Shown: positions 18,001 through 29,400 of the stretch, piece after piece
Numbering within the stretch: position 1 is the first letter of the stretch
Layout of the letters: every line of letters starts with the position of its first letter
Assembly (NCBI GenBank): GCA_938016265.1
Contig: CALLWB010000101.1
Location: forward strand, 1-64,000
Length of the DNA: 64,000 bases
Direction: 5' to 3'
Source of the DNA: an uncultured Saprospiraceae bacterium
GTDB lineage: Bacteria; Bacteroidota; Bacteroidia; Chitinophagales; Saprospiraceae
Program-made: the position numbers and the translations under genes
The notes under the pieces: generated by a model
Databases searched by the model: none
The model's input: only the letters and a program-made list of their open reading frames with translations
Told to the model about the DNA's origin: nothing

Positions 18001-19519
18001 AACTGGCCCACTTGGCGCTTACCAAGGTAGTAATTACTTCTATACAGAGTCTTCCGCTCCAAATATCCCAACAAAATTCGCTAGCTTCCATAGTGGTTGC
18101 TATGATTTAAGTGGTAAAAATCAAGCAAGTATAAACTTCTGGTATCACATGTATGGTGTCGCGATGGGAACCTTAGACCTTGACGTATCTACCGATGATG
18201 GTATAACATGGACAAGTGTTTGGTCGCTTACTGGAGATCAGGGAAATAGTTGGAAAAATGCCAATGTAGACATTAGTAACTATACTGGAGGGTCAATGAT
18301 ATATCGTTTTACTGGAACGACTGATGATAGTTGGACCAGCGATATGGCGCTAGATGTTATTACGGTTGATGTTGCTGGTGGACCAGGATGTACACCAGGT
18401 GCTTCTTGTGATGACAATGATGTCTGTACAACTGGAGATGTCTATGACGCAAACTGTAACTGTGCAGGTACCTTCCAGGATGCAGACAACGATGGTGTAT
18501 GTGACGCAAACGATCAATGTCCAGGAACGGATGATGCGATCATCGGAACAAGTTGTGATGACAATGATGTCTGTACCATAAACGATGTGTACAATACTTC
18601 ATGTAACTGTGTTGGAACGTTCCAGGATACTGACAACGATGGTGTTTGTGACGCAAACGATCAATGTCCGGGTACAGATGATGCGATCATCGGAACAAGT
18701 TGTAATGACAATGATGTCTGTACCATAAACGATGTATACGATACGTCTTGCAACTGTGTAGGAACGTTCCAGGATACTGACAACGATACAGTTTGTGATG
18801 CCGATGACCAATGCCCAGGTTTTGATGACCGTATTGATTTGAATGGAAATGGAATTCCTGATGCTTGTGAAACTTCATGTGTTAACACTACGACCAATTT
18901 CCCAACTTCTTCCTTGAGCCATTCTGGTTCTGGATCAAGTTCGACTACCTTGTCCTTTCCTTCAGGTACAGAAGAAGTTTCTTTTACGATCTCTGGTTTA
19001 AACAGTAGAACTAGAGGAAAGAAAAGTAATCGCTTTGTCGACGTCGTTACGGTTTCTTATTTAGATGGAAATGGTAATACAGTAACACAAGGAACTTACA
19101 GTGGAGCAAATACATCTACCGTAAATATCTCCATAACTACAGATGTCCAGTCAGTAACAGTCGCGCTCTCTAACGGACAGAATACCAATGTTACCGTTAA
19201 CGTTAATATTGGAACTGTCACTTACTGTGCTCCAGCAGCAAATGCTGTTAGGTTGACTTCTGCTGTGGATGTGAAAGCATACCCTGTTCCTTTTGAAAAC
19301 AACCTCAACATTGAGTTATCTCTACCAGGCTATGAAACGTCAAACGGTCAACTAACTGTCTACGATGTTGCAGGTAGAATGATTTACTCCGAAGAGGTAT
19401 CCTGGTCAAATCGTCTGGAAACAAGCTTCAATACTTCCAACTGGAATGCTGGGGTTTATTATATCTACTACGTTGATAGCAATTATAAAACAGTAAAAAA
19501 AGTATTAAGTATTAAATAG
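15017..19519 (+). CDS. M36 (fungalysin-like) secreted metallopeptidase with BACON, MAM-like, TSP3-like repeats and T9SS domain
   Basis: The protein has 1500 aa. Signal peptide (1-20), FTP/PepSY inhibitory propeptide (~50-215), then an M36 catalytic domain with the zinc motif HEYAH (His427, Glu428, His431) and the third ligand Glu455 in GEGWSDY. After it come a BACON-like domain (~640-725), a MAM/jellyroll-like domain (~730-890), a Cys/Asp-rich TSP3-like segment, a second MAM-like domain (~960-1125), three near-identical 49-aa calcium-loop repeats (~1130-1275) and a T9SS type A domain (YPVPFENN, GVYYIYY, KVLSIK). It should be secreted as a zymogen, matured by propeptide removal, and digest extracellular protein. 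A strong terminator follows. All catalytic residues are present. Confidence 0.93.
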   Translation: MKKLMYCIVMGVLLPLLSFSQRQMMNDADVLSAVKLEMGNQMTQKELNAFQLKVNRSTKSSKSNIEHYYFLQTLNGIEIQGTESSIHLKQDGSVLKFNNKLEQDIARQSNLNVSSSINPIEAIQAANKHLGFSSPGQLEVLEHSSLINRAQKVSKGNVSRRDIPVKLVYHKFDNGELALAWDLSIYETEQEEWWSIRVDANSGEILDQVSWMVHCNFSDSEAVHSCADHYAKTKSLEIAPAEIEEKTGFVGGYRVYAMPTKHAGVGNRTLVTDPDNALASPYGWHDTNGAPGAEFTTTQGNNAHAYDNGNNAGYSANGGNGLLFDFPLDLTQDPELYEDAGLTNLFYWSNIAHDVLYQYGFDEASGNFQENNYGKGGIGGDYVYARFQSGTVCNATMGTPADGSNPSMTNYVCSGRDGALSNSIILHEYAHGLSNRLTGGPASANCLRNAEQMGEGWSDYIGLMLTMQAGDVGATPNPIGEWFLNPNGIRPYPYSTDMTVNPHTYANSFSGTSQPHGIGSVWCVMLWDMTWDLINQYGFDANFYTGTGGNNIALQLVVEGMKLQPCNPGFVDGRDAILAADQALYGGANQCLIWAAFAKRGLGKNASQGSSADRSDGNEAFNIPISCGGTECELTIGSSTSYTDYFAASNQSISVISSGAWTASTTSNWITVTSSSGNGNGTVTFNVSENLNSVSRTATIEITCQSYTATFSVTQGPAPCVQSYNSIPYSTGFESGSTDANWCLESSEFDGRIEISSSRSPRGNFHLLMDMAVDGTFNTNQARLGLDLAGKNTVALTFWWKEFSDETHVEDGVFISDDGGANYTKIYDLSEGTTTYQKVFLNLTQFAIDNGLNLTSTFIVKFQQYDNYSAPSDGISIDDITVTEISCNIGQSCDDGDPCTINDVILPSCACRGTFEDSDSDGVCDANDQCPGQDDILDLNQNGTPDCLEVNCTCTGTITTFPHTEDFEIGLGDICQNNSDNFDWTISSGVTGSLETGPLGAYQGSNYFYTESSAPNIPTKFASFHSGCYDLSGKNQASINFWYHMYGVAMGTLDLDVSTDDGITWTSVWSLTGDQGNSWKNANVDISNYTGGSMIYRFTGTTDDSWTSDMALDVITVDVAGGPGCTPGASCDDNDVCTTGDVYDANCNCAGTFQDADNDGVCDANDQCPGTDDAIIGTSCDDNDVCTINDVYNTSCNCVGTFQDTDNDGVCDANDQCPGTDDAIIGTSCNDNDVCTINDVYDTSCNCVGTFQDTDNDTVCDADDQCPGFDDRIDLNGNGIPDACETSCVNTTTNFPTSSLSHSGSGSSSTTLSFPSGTEEVSFTISGLNSRTRGKKSNRFVDVVTVSYLDGNGNTVTQGTYSGANTSTVNISITTDVQSVTVALSNGQNTNVTVNVNIGTVTYCAPAANAVRLTSAVDVKAYPVPFENNLNIELSLPGYETSNGQLTVYDVAGRMIYSEEVSWSNRLETSFNTSNWNAGVYYIYYVDSNYKTVKKVLSIK
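18403..18830 (+). repeat. 147-bp tandem repeats encoding 49-aa Cys/Asp-rich units
   Basis: Inside the M36 peptidase gene, units such as SCDDNDVCTINDVY...DGVCDANDQCPGTDDAIIG recur with a period of 147 bp; the same CATCGGAACAAGTTG sequence is at 18541 and 18688. The copies are nearly identical at DNA level, indicating recent duplication. A more diverged copy lies near 17690-17860. Confidence 0.85.
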
Positions 19520-19540
19520 TAGTTGTTTCTCATTTTAGAA

Positions 19541-19576
19541 AAGGATTCGGTGTAAAAAGCCGAATCCTTTTTTTTT
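19541..19576 (+). terminator. Strong rho-independent terminator of the M36 peptidase gene
   Basis: Perfect 10-bp arms AAGGATTCGG (19541-19550) and CCGAATCCTT (19560-19569), a 9-nt loop, and a T-run to 19576. It lies 22 bp after the stop codon. Confidence 0.93.
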
Positions 19577-19718
19577 GCTCCAGTTTCGGCTGCTTCTGAT
19601 CACTTGACACTATAGCAAGAATTAAAAACATTCGATGGTATATAAATGTTAGAAAATTGATTGTCAATTGGTTTTGATAAATCCACGGTACAAACACAAG
19701 ATGGGAAAAAGTAGTGAT

Positions 19719-20042
19719 TCAGTTGCTAGTACAAAAAACCAACGTATTGAATTTTTTTCTTAGGGATTTTCTTGATTCCTCAAGAAGTGCACTCGTTAAT
19801 TTCTCATGTAAGTATTTAAGGCAATGTCTTGAATTATTAATTTTTTCTTCCTCAAAAAAACCGTCCAACTCCAATAAATCAAGTTTGTCCTTTCCATTTA
19901 AGAAATCAAATAGTTTTATGTATCCCTTGTCAACCTTATAGCTTTGATCATTAAGCTTGAAATTTGTTTTATAAGACTGAGACATTTGTTTTGTCAAATG
20001 AAATACGATTTCAGCCTTGCTACTTTTTTTCGATTTATTCAT
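19719..20042 (-). CDS. Small hypothetical protein
   Basis: The protein has 107 aa from an internal ATG at 20042; an upstream ATG at 20078 would add 12 hydrophobic residues. It is Lys-rich with predicted helices. The segment YIKLFDFLNGKDKLDLLELDGFF and the following CLKYLHEKLTSALLEE faintly recall the helical N-terminal region of large Bacteroidota hypothetical proteins, where a KLF...YLY..L..LR pattern precedes a longer helical body. If so this is a truncated copy. Its neighbours are the M36 terminator and the adhesin gene, with no operon partner. It could also be a chance ORF. Confidence 0.4.
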   Translation of the reverse strand: MNKSKKSSKAEIVFHLTKQMSQSYKTNFKLNDQSYKVDKGYIKLFDFLNGKDKLDLLELDGFFEEEKINNSRHCLKYLHEKLTSALLEESRKSLRKKFNTLVFCTSN

Positions 20043-20494
20043 AGTATCGGTTTGACATACTATGATAACGAGAAACATTAAACTAGGTTGTCTTTCTTGA
20101 TTAATGATAGCCTAAAAAGATTGGGGCGCCGCGCTACTTAGGTATAAAAGATAAATCCCTGTAATTCCTTGCCACAGCAACTATTAGATCCGCTCATCAT
20201 TAAATTGTCTAAACCTGCGATGTCTTATCTGACGATATCTGAAACTCTTCCAAATCTCTACAATACAACATCAACTTTCAAAACACAAAACTTCAAGAGA
20301 CTCCTCCTCCACAAAGCAAAGGCTACATTAGACCTCCCCTTCTACCTAAAAAAGTTTTATCATTAACATAACGAAAACAAAGACCAAAAATTGATCTTTA
20401 CTACCACATTCAATGTCACAAAATTGACTTTTTTTTATTTTTTCAAACTTAAATTTGAGCGAATTTCTCAGCAAATCATTCAAAAAAGCAACAA
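20043..20494. other. Intergenic region upstream of the giant adhesin
   Basis: There is no supported gene here; a 65-codon ORF at 20169-20366 has no coding character that I recognise. The promoter proposed for the adhesin lies at the right end. Confidence 0.6.
20424..20457 (+). promoter_or_regulatory. Bacteroidota-type promoter of the giant adhesin
   Basis: TTG (20424-20426), 23 nt, then TAAATTTG (20450-20457), which matches the TTG ... TAnnTTTG consensus. The box ends 37 bp before the ATG at 20495. Confidence 0.65.
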
Positions 20495-23400
20495 ATGACA
20501 ACTAATCAAATCAAGAAAGGCATTTCTCTTTGTTTTTCACTTTTTCTATGCACAGTCTTTGTGTTTGGTAACTCAATTAAAAATGAGTTGGCCTCAAACA
20601 ACAAGACTTCTTTTGATAAATCAGAAAGATATTTTGTTGATCAGTCTGTACATGAATTAAATTACCTTCTCGAAGGTACAAACATCAAATCAAACAAAAA
20701 TTATCATGTATTTTCCCATGGGAAACCTGGTCAATTATGGATAAACGACCAATGGTTAACACCTATCCAAATTGCAGAATGGCTTTCGAAAGCAGCACCA
20801 AAAGACGTGCAGCAAATTAACATCTATGGATGCAACTTTGCTAAAGGAAAAAAAGGAAAAGCAGCTTTAGATTATATAGAATCTGAACTCGGAGTTCCTA
20901 TAGCAGCCTCCAACGACATAACTGGACAAGATGGCGATTGGGATTTAGAAGTGGGAAATGGAGAACATGCAATCCAATTACATCAACACGAAGGAAATCT
21001 TCAAGGATTTATTGATTGTGCAACGATAATTTCTGATGACGATGACTACTTCATGGAAGTTGGAGATTCCAAAGTAAAGGATGGGTATACCTATGTAGCT
21101 GTAAACACCTTGATTGATGGGGGGACCAAATCGATGCCCGTCATAAACGGAGAAGACTTTCATCCTACAACACAATATTGGGGCAGTGATGGATATCTAG
21201 CAGTATTTGACCCTAATTGCAATCAAATTTTTGGTAGCTACATTGGAGGAGACATGCGAGACGATATTTATAGCTTAACGGTAGATGATAATGGTAATTA
21301 TTTTGTTACCGGAAAAACGGAATCCACAGATTTCCCTACAACAGATGGTACGTCTGTTGCCTCTGGGACTTTTGCTAGTTTTATCCAAAAGTATACAGCA
21401 GATGGTACTTTGGTTTTTTCAACAGTTTTTGGAGAGACAGACAACGTATTCGATTACGAAATCATAGTAGACGGAACAGATATATATGTGGTAGGAGAAA
21501 ATGAGTCAATTAACTTTCCTACTACAGACGGAACCACATATCAAGATGGAGGAGGAGACGGATATCTAGTAAAATATGATGGGTCTGGCAACTTAGTTTA
21601 CTCAACACTATTGGGAGGAACAGGTCATGATAGAATCTATAAAATAATCGTAATAAATGGATGTGCTATTATGTCTGGCACAACTAGATCTTCAGACTTT
21701 CCAACTACAGATGGGAGCGTATATTCTGGCGGGCTAGACGACGCTTTCCTTACCAAATATGATGCTACTGGAAACTTAGTTTTTAGCACAATTTATGGTG
21801 GGTCTAATCATGACAATCAAGATCTCATTTCGATGGAGTCCGATGGTAATTTTATATACATTTCCTCAAGAACAAGAAGCCCGGACTTTCCTACTACAGA
21901 CGGCAGCATCTTCAACGGAGGATCCTCCGACGTGTATCTAAGAAAATATGATTTAGCAGGGAATTTGATCTATTCTCAAGTTTTTGGAGGGTCATCTGCT
22001 GAGGAGCCATTTGGAATGCAAATAGTAAATGGCGATATATTCATTTCAGGTTATACAACAAGTCCCGATTTCCCAGTCGTAAATGGAGTTGGACATGCTG
22101 GATCGTCTGATGTTTTTTTAACCAAATTTGATGCAAATGGGAATATCATTTTTTCCACAATGTATGGTGGCGGCTCATCCGATAGTTTTGAAAATTTTTA
22201 TGTTAATGCTGCAGGAGAAGCTTATCTTGTTGTAGCCGCATACGACCCTCTCACTACGGATGGAACAAGTGGACGCGGAATGAGTTTTGTCAAATACAAT
22301 GCAGATGGGTCCCTGTGTATTGCCTCCTTAGTCAATTTGAATGTAACCTACCAATTTTACGGTTGTTTGGAAGTACAGGGTGATACCCTCCGAACAGTCC
22401 TCTTTTCAGATATAGGTGATGGAAAGGGCATTAGTACAGACGGCAGTGTTGACCACGCTGGATATGACATTGGCGTTCTCAAATATGTTTTGTGCACACC
22501 AGATCCAATAATCACAACAGACACCTTATCGTTTGATGAAATTACAGTTTGTGAGAACTCACTTGTTGATCAAATCATCGGTATGCCCCAATTTATTGAT
22601 GGATCTCAATTCCCTCAAATTTATACAAACGGAATCATTGGTGACCAACAAGATACAGAGCTAAATTATCAATGGCAAGTAAGTGCAAGTAGTTCAGGTC
22701 CTTGGACCGATATCCCAGGTCCTTTAGCTCAATTACAAAATTATTCACCTTCGCCTTTAACAACCTCCCAATATTATCAAAGATTAACAAAAACATCAGA
22801 ATGCTGTGGAGGAACAATTGTCTCGACATCAGATGTTGCTGCTGTACTGATCGGACCAGAAGCTGCACCAACAGTAGATGCAGGAGGCACCTTTTATACT
22901 TGTCCTGGATTTGCTGTGACTATTGGCGGTTCTCCTGCAGCCACAGGTGGAACGCCACCCTATTTATTTGATTGGGAAAATGGAACATATTCTGTAGAAA
23001 ATCCAACGGTAACTACCTCTCAAAATCAAGTTTATACTTTACTAGTAACAGATGCAAATGGATGTGTTCAAGTAGACCAAGCAACAGTAAGTGTTTACCA
23101 AGCAGATGCAGGAGCAGATGCCTCCGTTTGCGATGGAGCTAGCACTTCTATTGGAGGAACCCCTTTACAAGGAATCCCAGTAGTACCCGCAGGAGATACC
23201 CCACCAGCAGGGACCTACAGTATAGCTTATGATTGGACGCCCAAAGATGGAAGTTTAGACTGTACAGATTGTCCCAATCCTGCTGCCACACCAATAGTGG
23301 AGACCGACTATACACTTTCAGTTACGTTATATTTCCCTGACGGAACTACCTCCTGCCAAACTACTGATATGGTATCAGTAAGAGTCATAACTGGCCCTCC

Positions 23401-26400
23401 TGCTTCTTTAACCATTCCAGATGTTGTAGTCTGTTTGGGAGAGGTCATCGAGCTAGGAACAAACCCAGCTCCGATAACCAGTACAACAATCAGTGCAGTT
23501 AGTCAAACTGACGAAAGCCCGACAGGATGGACAGGTACACCTGCCAATCTAACAGACGGCGATCTAAACACAGGTGCTTCGACAACTAACGGAAACACAG
23601 ATTTCATTGTCATCGATCTAGGCCAAGTAGAAACAATCAATAATATTAGTTTATCATCCAGACCAGGAGATAGCAATTCCAGTTCAAATTTATGGTATAG
23701 TACTGATGGGCTTACTTATACAATGTTTTACGATATTCAATATGCTCAGCGCCAACAATTGGACATTAGTTTCCCAGAAATAAGTGCACAGTACATCAAG
23801 TTACAATCTGCTTCCAACTATGCCAACCCAAGTATTTCCGAATTTTCCGCTTTCTATGATTATGTTTATACCTGGTCACCAGGCGATTACTTAACAACAA
23901 ATGGTTCAAGCGCAACCTTTGACCCTGGCAACATAGATATGCCTGTTCCAAACGCAATTACTTACACAGTTTCAGCCGTTTTAGGTGAGTGTGCTTTCTA
24001 CGAGCAAGTGACAGTAGCGGTTATAGAAGCTAGAGCCGGTGAAGATTTCTGTGGACCTAGAGTAGTTGGAGAACCAGATAGAACACCAGGTATCGATGAG
24101 ATATACAGCTGGTCTATCATTTCTGACCCTGCAATAACAACTGGTTCTGGTAGTTTTCTTGGTGCACCAGATCAAGATCAGGTTTCAGTTTCAGCCTCAG
24201 TAGGAGGAGATGTGGGCTATGAACTTACTACGACTTATACATTAGGTGGTTCTATGGGAATTTGTAGAGACACTGTAATAGTACCTGAAGACTGCTTAAC
24301 CTCTTGCGATATTGTAGTTTCACCGGATGGTTGCCCGGATTTTGATGAAGGTTCTGTTGGACTATTGGGTATTCCACCAAACAACGACGATCCTGCCAAT
24401 TGGACATATAGTTGGACATCAAACTTAGGTATGGATGGACTGGACAGCTATAATACTCAAGCTGTAAATCTAACTGATAATATTACAAGAACCTATACAG
24501 TCACGTTCACTAGTATTCTGGACCCAACGTATACTTGTTCTTATTCAATGGAAGTGAATAGTCCTTCATTTACAGCTCCGTCAATCAATGTCACTTCTCC
24601 AATTACCGTTTGCAAAGGAGATCCTGTGAATATAGGAGACCCTGCTAATAATCCTGGATTCACCTATGCCTGGTCAAGCGGTAGCCTTCTAGATGACCCG
24701 ACTATCAGCTATCCAGAAGCAACCGTATTTTCCACAACAGAATTTACAGTTATGGTAACTAGTATAAGTAGTGGATGTAGTATACTAGATACAGTATTGG
24801 TAATGGTTCCAACTGCTGCAAGTGCCGGACCAGATTTAAATGTTTGTGACAATGGAGTTGTAAAAATTGGAGCAAACATCTCATCTGATTTGACTTATAG
24901 CTGGGAACCTGTTGGGGCCGATTGGAGAAACGGTTCTGGACCAACAGATCCTACACCAGAAGTATTTGTGGCAACAACACAAGATTTCATCCTTACGGCA
25001 ACTGACCTATCAGGTACCTGCGTAAGTATTGATACAGCAACTGTTGTAGTAGAATCTCTCCCTCCTCCTCTAACATTACCTGATTTAGATTTTTGTCCAG
25101 GTCAAGCGACGCCTTTAGTTTTAGGTGTTAACTCTGCAGGAACTAATCTAGTACCTGCTGGCTATTCCTACACTTGGAATCCTTCTTCGGTTTCTTCCTC
25201 TACAATAGCAAATCCAGAAGTTAATACACCGCTCCCAACCACCCCATTTACCTATGAATTAACGATAAGTACTCCTGGGGGATGTAGCCAAAAAGCAACC
25301 CAAACATTAAATCCTGTTATATCTCCACCTCTAGTAGGTGGAAATCAAACGATCTGTCTAGGAGAATCGATATTTATTGGTGATGAAGCAAACCAAACAG
25401 GACCTGACATTTCCTATAGTTGGGATCCAGCTACGGACTTGGATGACCCTACATCCATAAATCCAGAATTCACACCAACTAGTGTCGGAACATTTACATT
25501 TACAATCACAAAAAACAATACTACACTCGCTTGTAATAGCACAGCAGAGGTTACTATTTTAGTTAAAGAAGTAACTCCACCGAGCCTAGTGCCACAAACA
25601 ATTTGTGAAGGTGAAAGTGTTTTGATTGGTCCTGCTGGAGACCCTTTACTTTCTTACTCCTGGGATCCTGTTACTGACTTAGATGATCCGTTTATAGCAA
25701 ATCCGACCTTTACAGGAACAACCAGCACAAACTATACACTTATTGTAATAGATGGGAATGGTTGCACAGCAGAAGCTTATACATCAGTCACAGTAAACGG
25801 ATCTTCAAGCCTTACTGTAGACTATCCAGATATTGAAGTTTGTTCAAATGAGACAACTAGTACTATTTTCGAAGGATCTGTTTTACCTGTTGGAAGCTAT
25901 AGTTATAACTGGTCACCAGCAAGCTTTTTGAGCAGTTCAAACGAAGCCAATCCTACATTTCTTATACCTGGAAATGGTTCTTACGAATACGTTTTAGAAA
26001 TCATTGATCAAACTAATGGATGTTCTTTGTTTGATACGCTTAATATTAATGTAGCCATTTGCGGTGACGCTGTTATCGGCAATTATATTTGGCTAGATGA
26101 AAACGGTGATGGGGTTCAGGATGCTGGAGAACCAGGAATACCTGGTGTAGTTGTAGAGTTAAAAGATAGTGCAGGAAATGTGATAGCAACGACAACTACT
26201 GATGCGAATGGTGGATATATATTTACTGATCTCCTACCAGGAGACTATACAGTGACTGTCTTATCAGGTCTGCCAGCGGGATTAGAACCGACCTATGATG
26301 AAGATAGCGGCACTGCTGGCCCTGATCAATCAACTGTGGTTACTGTTGCCAGTGGTGATGAACATATGACGGCAGACTTCAGTTACAATTACAACACGTC

Positions 26401-29400
26401 CGCCGAAACTGATACGCCAAGCATGGCAGATACAGGAGCTATTGGGGATCATATCTGGAATGATGCAGATGGAGATGGTGTGCAAGATCCTGGAGAGTCA
26501 GGAATAGCTGGTGTAACTGTAAATTTATATACTGATCCAGATGGAGATGGAGTATACGATACATTAGCAGGGACAACGACAACAGATGCAACAGGAAACT
26601 ACATTTTTGATGGTTTACCACCTGCAGCTTATGTAGTAGAAGTTGATGATACCACACTACCAGCAGGATTTACCACCACACCGACAGGTGATCCAGATGG
26701 TGATGGCGACAATACTGCTGAACCTATCATACTGGCACCAGGTGATGTTATTTTAACACAAGACTTTGGATATAACAATCCAACAACCTATACCATAGGA
26801 GATACGGTATTCATGGATGCAAATGGTGACGGCATTGTTGATGCTAATGAACCAGGTATTTCAGGTGTAACCGTATCCTTAGAAGACGCAGCTGGAAATG
26901 TGATCGCTACTACTACTACTGATGCAAATGGAAACTATAGTTTCCCAGGAATAGTAGATGGAACCTATACCGTAGTCATTACAGATACTGACAATGTACT
27001 AGGAGAGCTAGACCCAATCAGCGACCCTGATGGTGGATTGGATAACACGTCTACTATCACAATCTCAGGAGCCGATGATTTAGATCAAGATTTTGGATAT
27101 GCTCCAGATGGTCATAGTCCAGGAGATGGTTTGATAGGAGACATGGTTTATATTGATACAGATGGTGATGGTGCCGCAACTGATGGAGAGGGAGTAGAAG
27201 GTGTAACAGTCAATCTCTATGCTGCTGATGGAACAACCTTGTTAGCTACAACGACGACGGACGAGAATGGGAATTACTCTTTTGGAGGACTAGACCCAAC
27301 AGCGACCTATGTGGTTGATGTCGATGAGACGACCCTTCCTGGAGGTGATGTTTATACCAACATGGAAGATCCAGATGCTGGAACATTAGGAACTTCAACG
27401 GTAGATTTATCCGCTGCCATAGATGGAATCAACTTAGATCAAGACTTTGGTTATGTAGCAACAAATCCAGTCAGTATAAGTGGTTCCTTATGGGAGGATA
27501 CAAATGCCGATGGGACTTTTGATGCTTCAGAAACAGATATATTCGCAGGTGTTACTGTAAATCTTTATGATGCGGATGGTAACGTTATCGCAACGACTGT
27601 AACAGATGCAAGTGGCAACTACTCTTTTGACAATTTGCCTCCTGGAATCTATACAGTATCTGTGGACGATACGGACGAATCGTTGCTAGGTTACTGGCAT
27701 AGTCTAGGCCTAGATAGCGAGCCTTCCACGACAGTGGTTGATGCATCTGCAGGAAGCGTAACTGATGTTGACTTTGGATATTATATCGAAGGAGCCAGTT
27801 TAGGAAACTTTGTTTGGAATGACACCAACGAAGATGGAATACAAGATGCCGGTGAACCAGGAATTGAAGGTGTCCTTGTAACCTTAGAAATTGATTATGA
27901 TGGAGATGGAGTACCAGAGATAACTGTAGTAGACACTACGGATGCTTCTGGACATTATGACTTTGGCAATCTATTATTGGATGAAGATTACACTTCAAGT
28001 GGGACTGTCATTTATACCATAAGTGTTACTACACCGACAGGCTATGTAGCAACTACAACGGATGTCAATTCTAATGGTAATGACCTTGAAGATTCTGATG
28101 ATCCTACGGGTACCGTTGCAACCGTCGTACAAGGAGCTAATGATGTTATATCCAATGCTGATCCAACCCTGGAGAATCCAGAGGCGTCATACGATTTTGG
28201 ATTTAACAGTACCAATACAACTGATTGTTTGGATGATTTCAATAATACCCCTTATGAAACTCCAGTAGTTGGTGATGTAACAACCAATGATTGGGATAAA
28301 GAGGGAGACACTCAAGTAACCTTTACTGAAGTAAGTGGAATACCAGCAGGAGAAGGTTCTGTGGTATTTAATCCTGACGGGACCTATACGTATACTCCAC
28401 CACCTTTATTTAGTGGAGAAACCAGTTTTGTTTATGAAGTATGCGATAGCGGCACTCCTGAGGCCTGCGATACAGCAACGGTTTATATTGAAGTATTAGA
28501 ACCATTAAGCACAGAAGAAACAAGTGTCATAGCGAATCCAGACGCAAACAGCACAGAAGTCGGAGTCACTGCAACAGGTAATATTCTCTCCAATGATATT
28601 GATCCTGAGTTTGATCCTATAGAGGTAACAACACCAATTACTAATGTAGTAGTTTCAGGACTGGATGAAGATGGAAACATCGTACCAAACGCAGGAACTC
28701 TTACTATAAATCCTGATGGAACGTATACCTTTGTTCCTACTGGTACATTTACGGGAATTGTAACTCACCCCTACTCCATTGGGAATAGTAATGGGACAGG
28801 TGACACCGATAATTCATTGTTGGTGATCCATGTAATTGACGATCAAGGAAATGATACTTTTGCAAATGATGATGCTGAATTTACGGATAAAAACGTACCT
28901 GTCAGCAATGATGTAATCACCAATGACTTTGATCCTGAAGACAATACACAAACTGTAACTGCATTTGACTCAGATTCTGACGGAAATGGAAGTACAGAAA
29001 TTCCAGGTACTATAGGAACAGCCACCACAGTTGGTGGTAATGATCCAACAGGAGCCTATGTAGCTAATGCAGGTGATTTAACGCTTAATGCTGATGGAAC
29101 TTATACTTTTGTTCCTGCACCTGAATTTGTTGGGAATGTTATTATTACCTATACCATTTGTGATGGAGTTAATCCTGAAGAAGCTTGTGATGAAGCAACA
29201 CTAGTTATTACCATACAAGGAACAGATAGAGATTATGGTGATGCACCAATAGCTTATCCTGATGCTTGGCACCGCTTGATAACTGATGTTGATGGTGACA
29301 AAGTATTGGATGGGGCGACAGATGTATGGCTAGGTATGAATACGAGCTTTGAGGCAGCTCAACTGAATAGCACCGATGCTACAGGTGATGATTATGATGA

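Noticed and set aside
20169-20366. 65-codon ORF in the spacer before the giant adhesin
   Set aside because: No signal peptide, motif or ribosome-binding context was recognised; it ends well before the adhesin promoter. Not supported as a gene.
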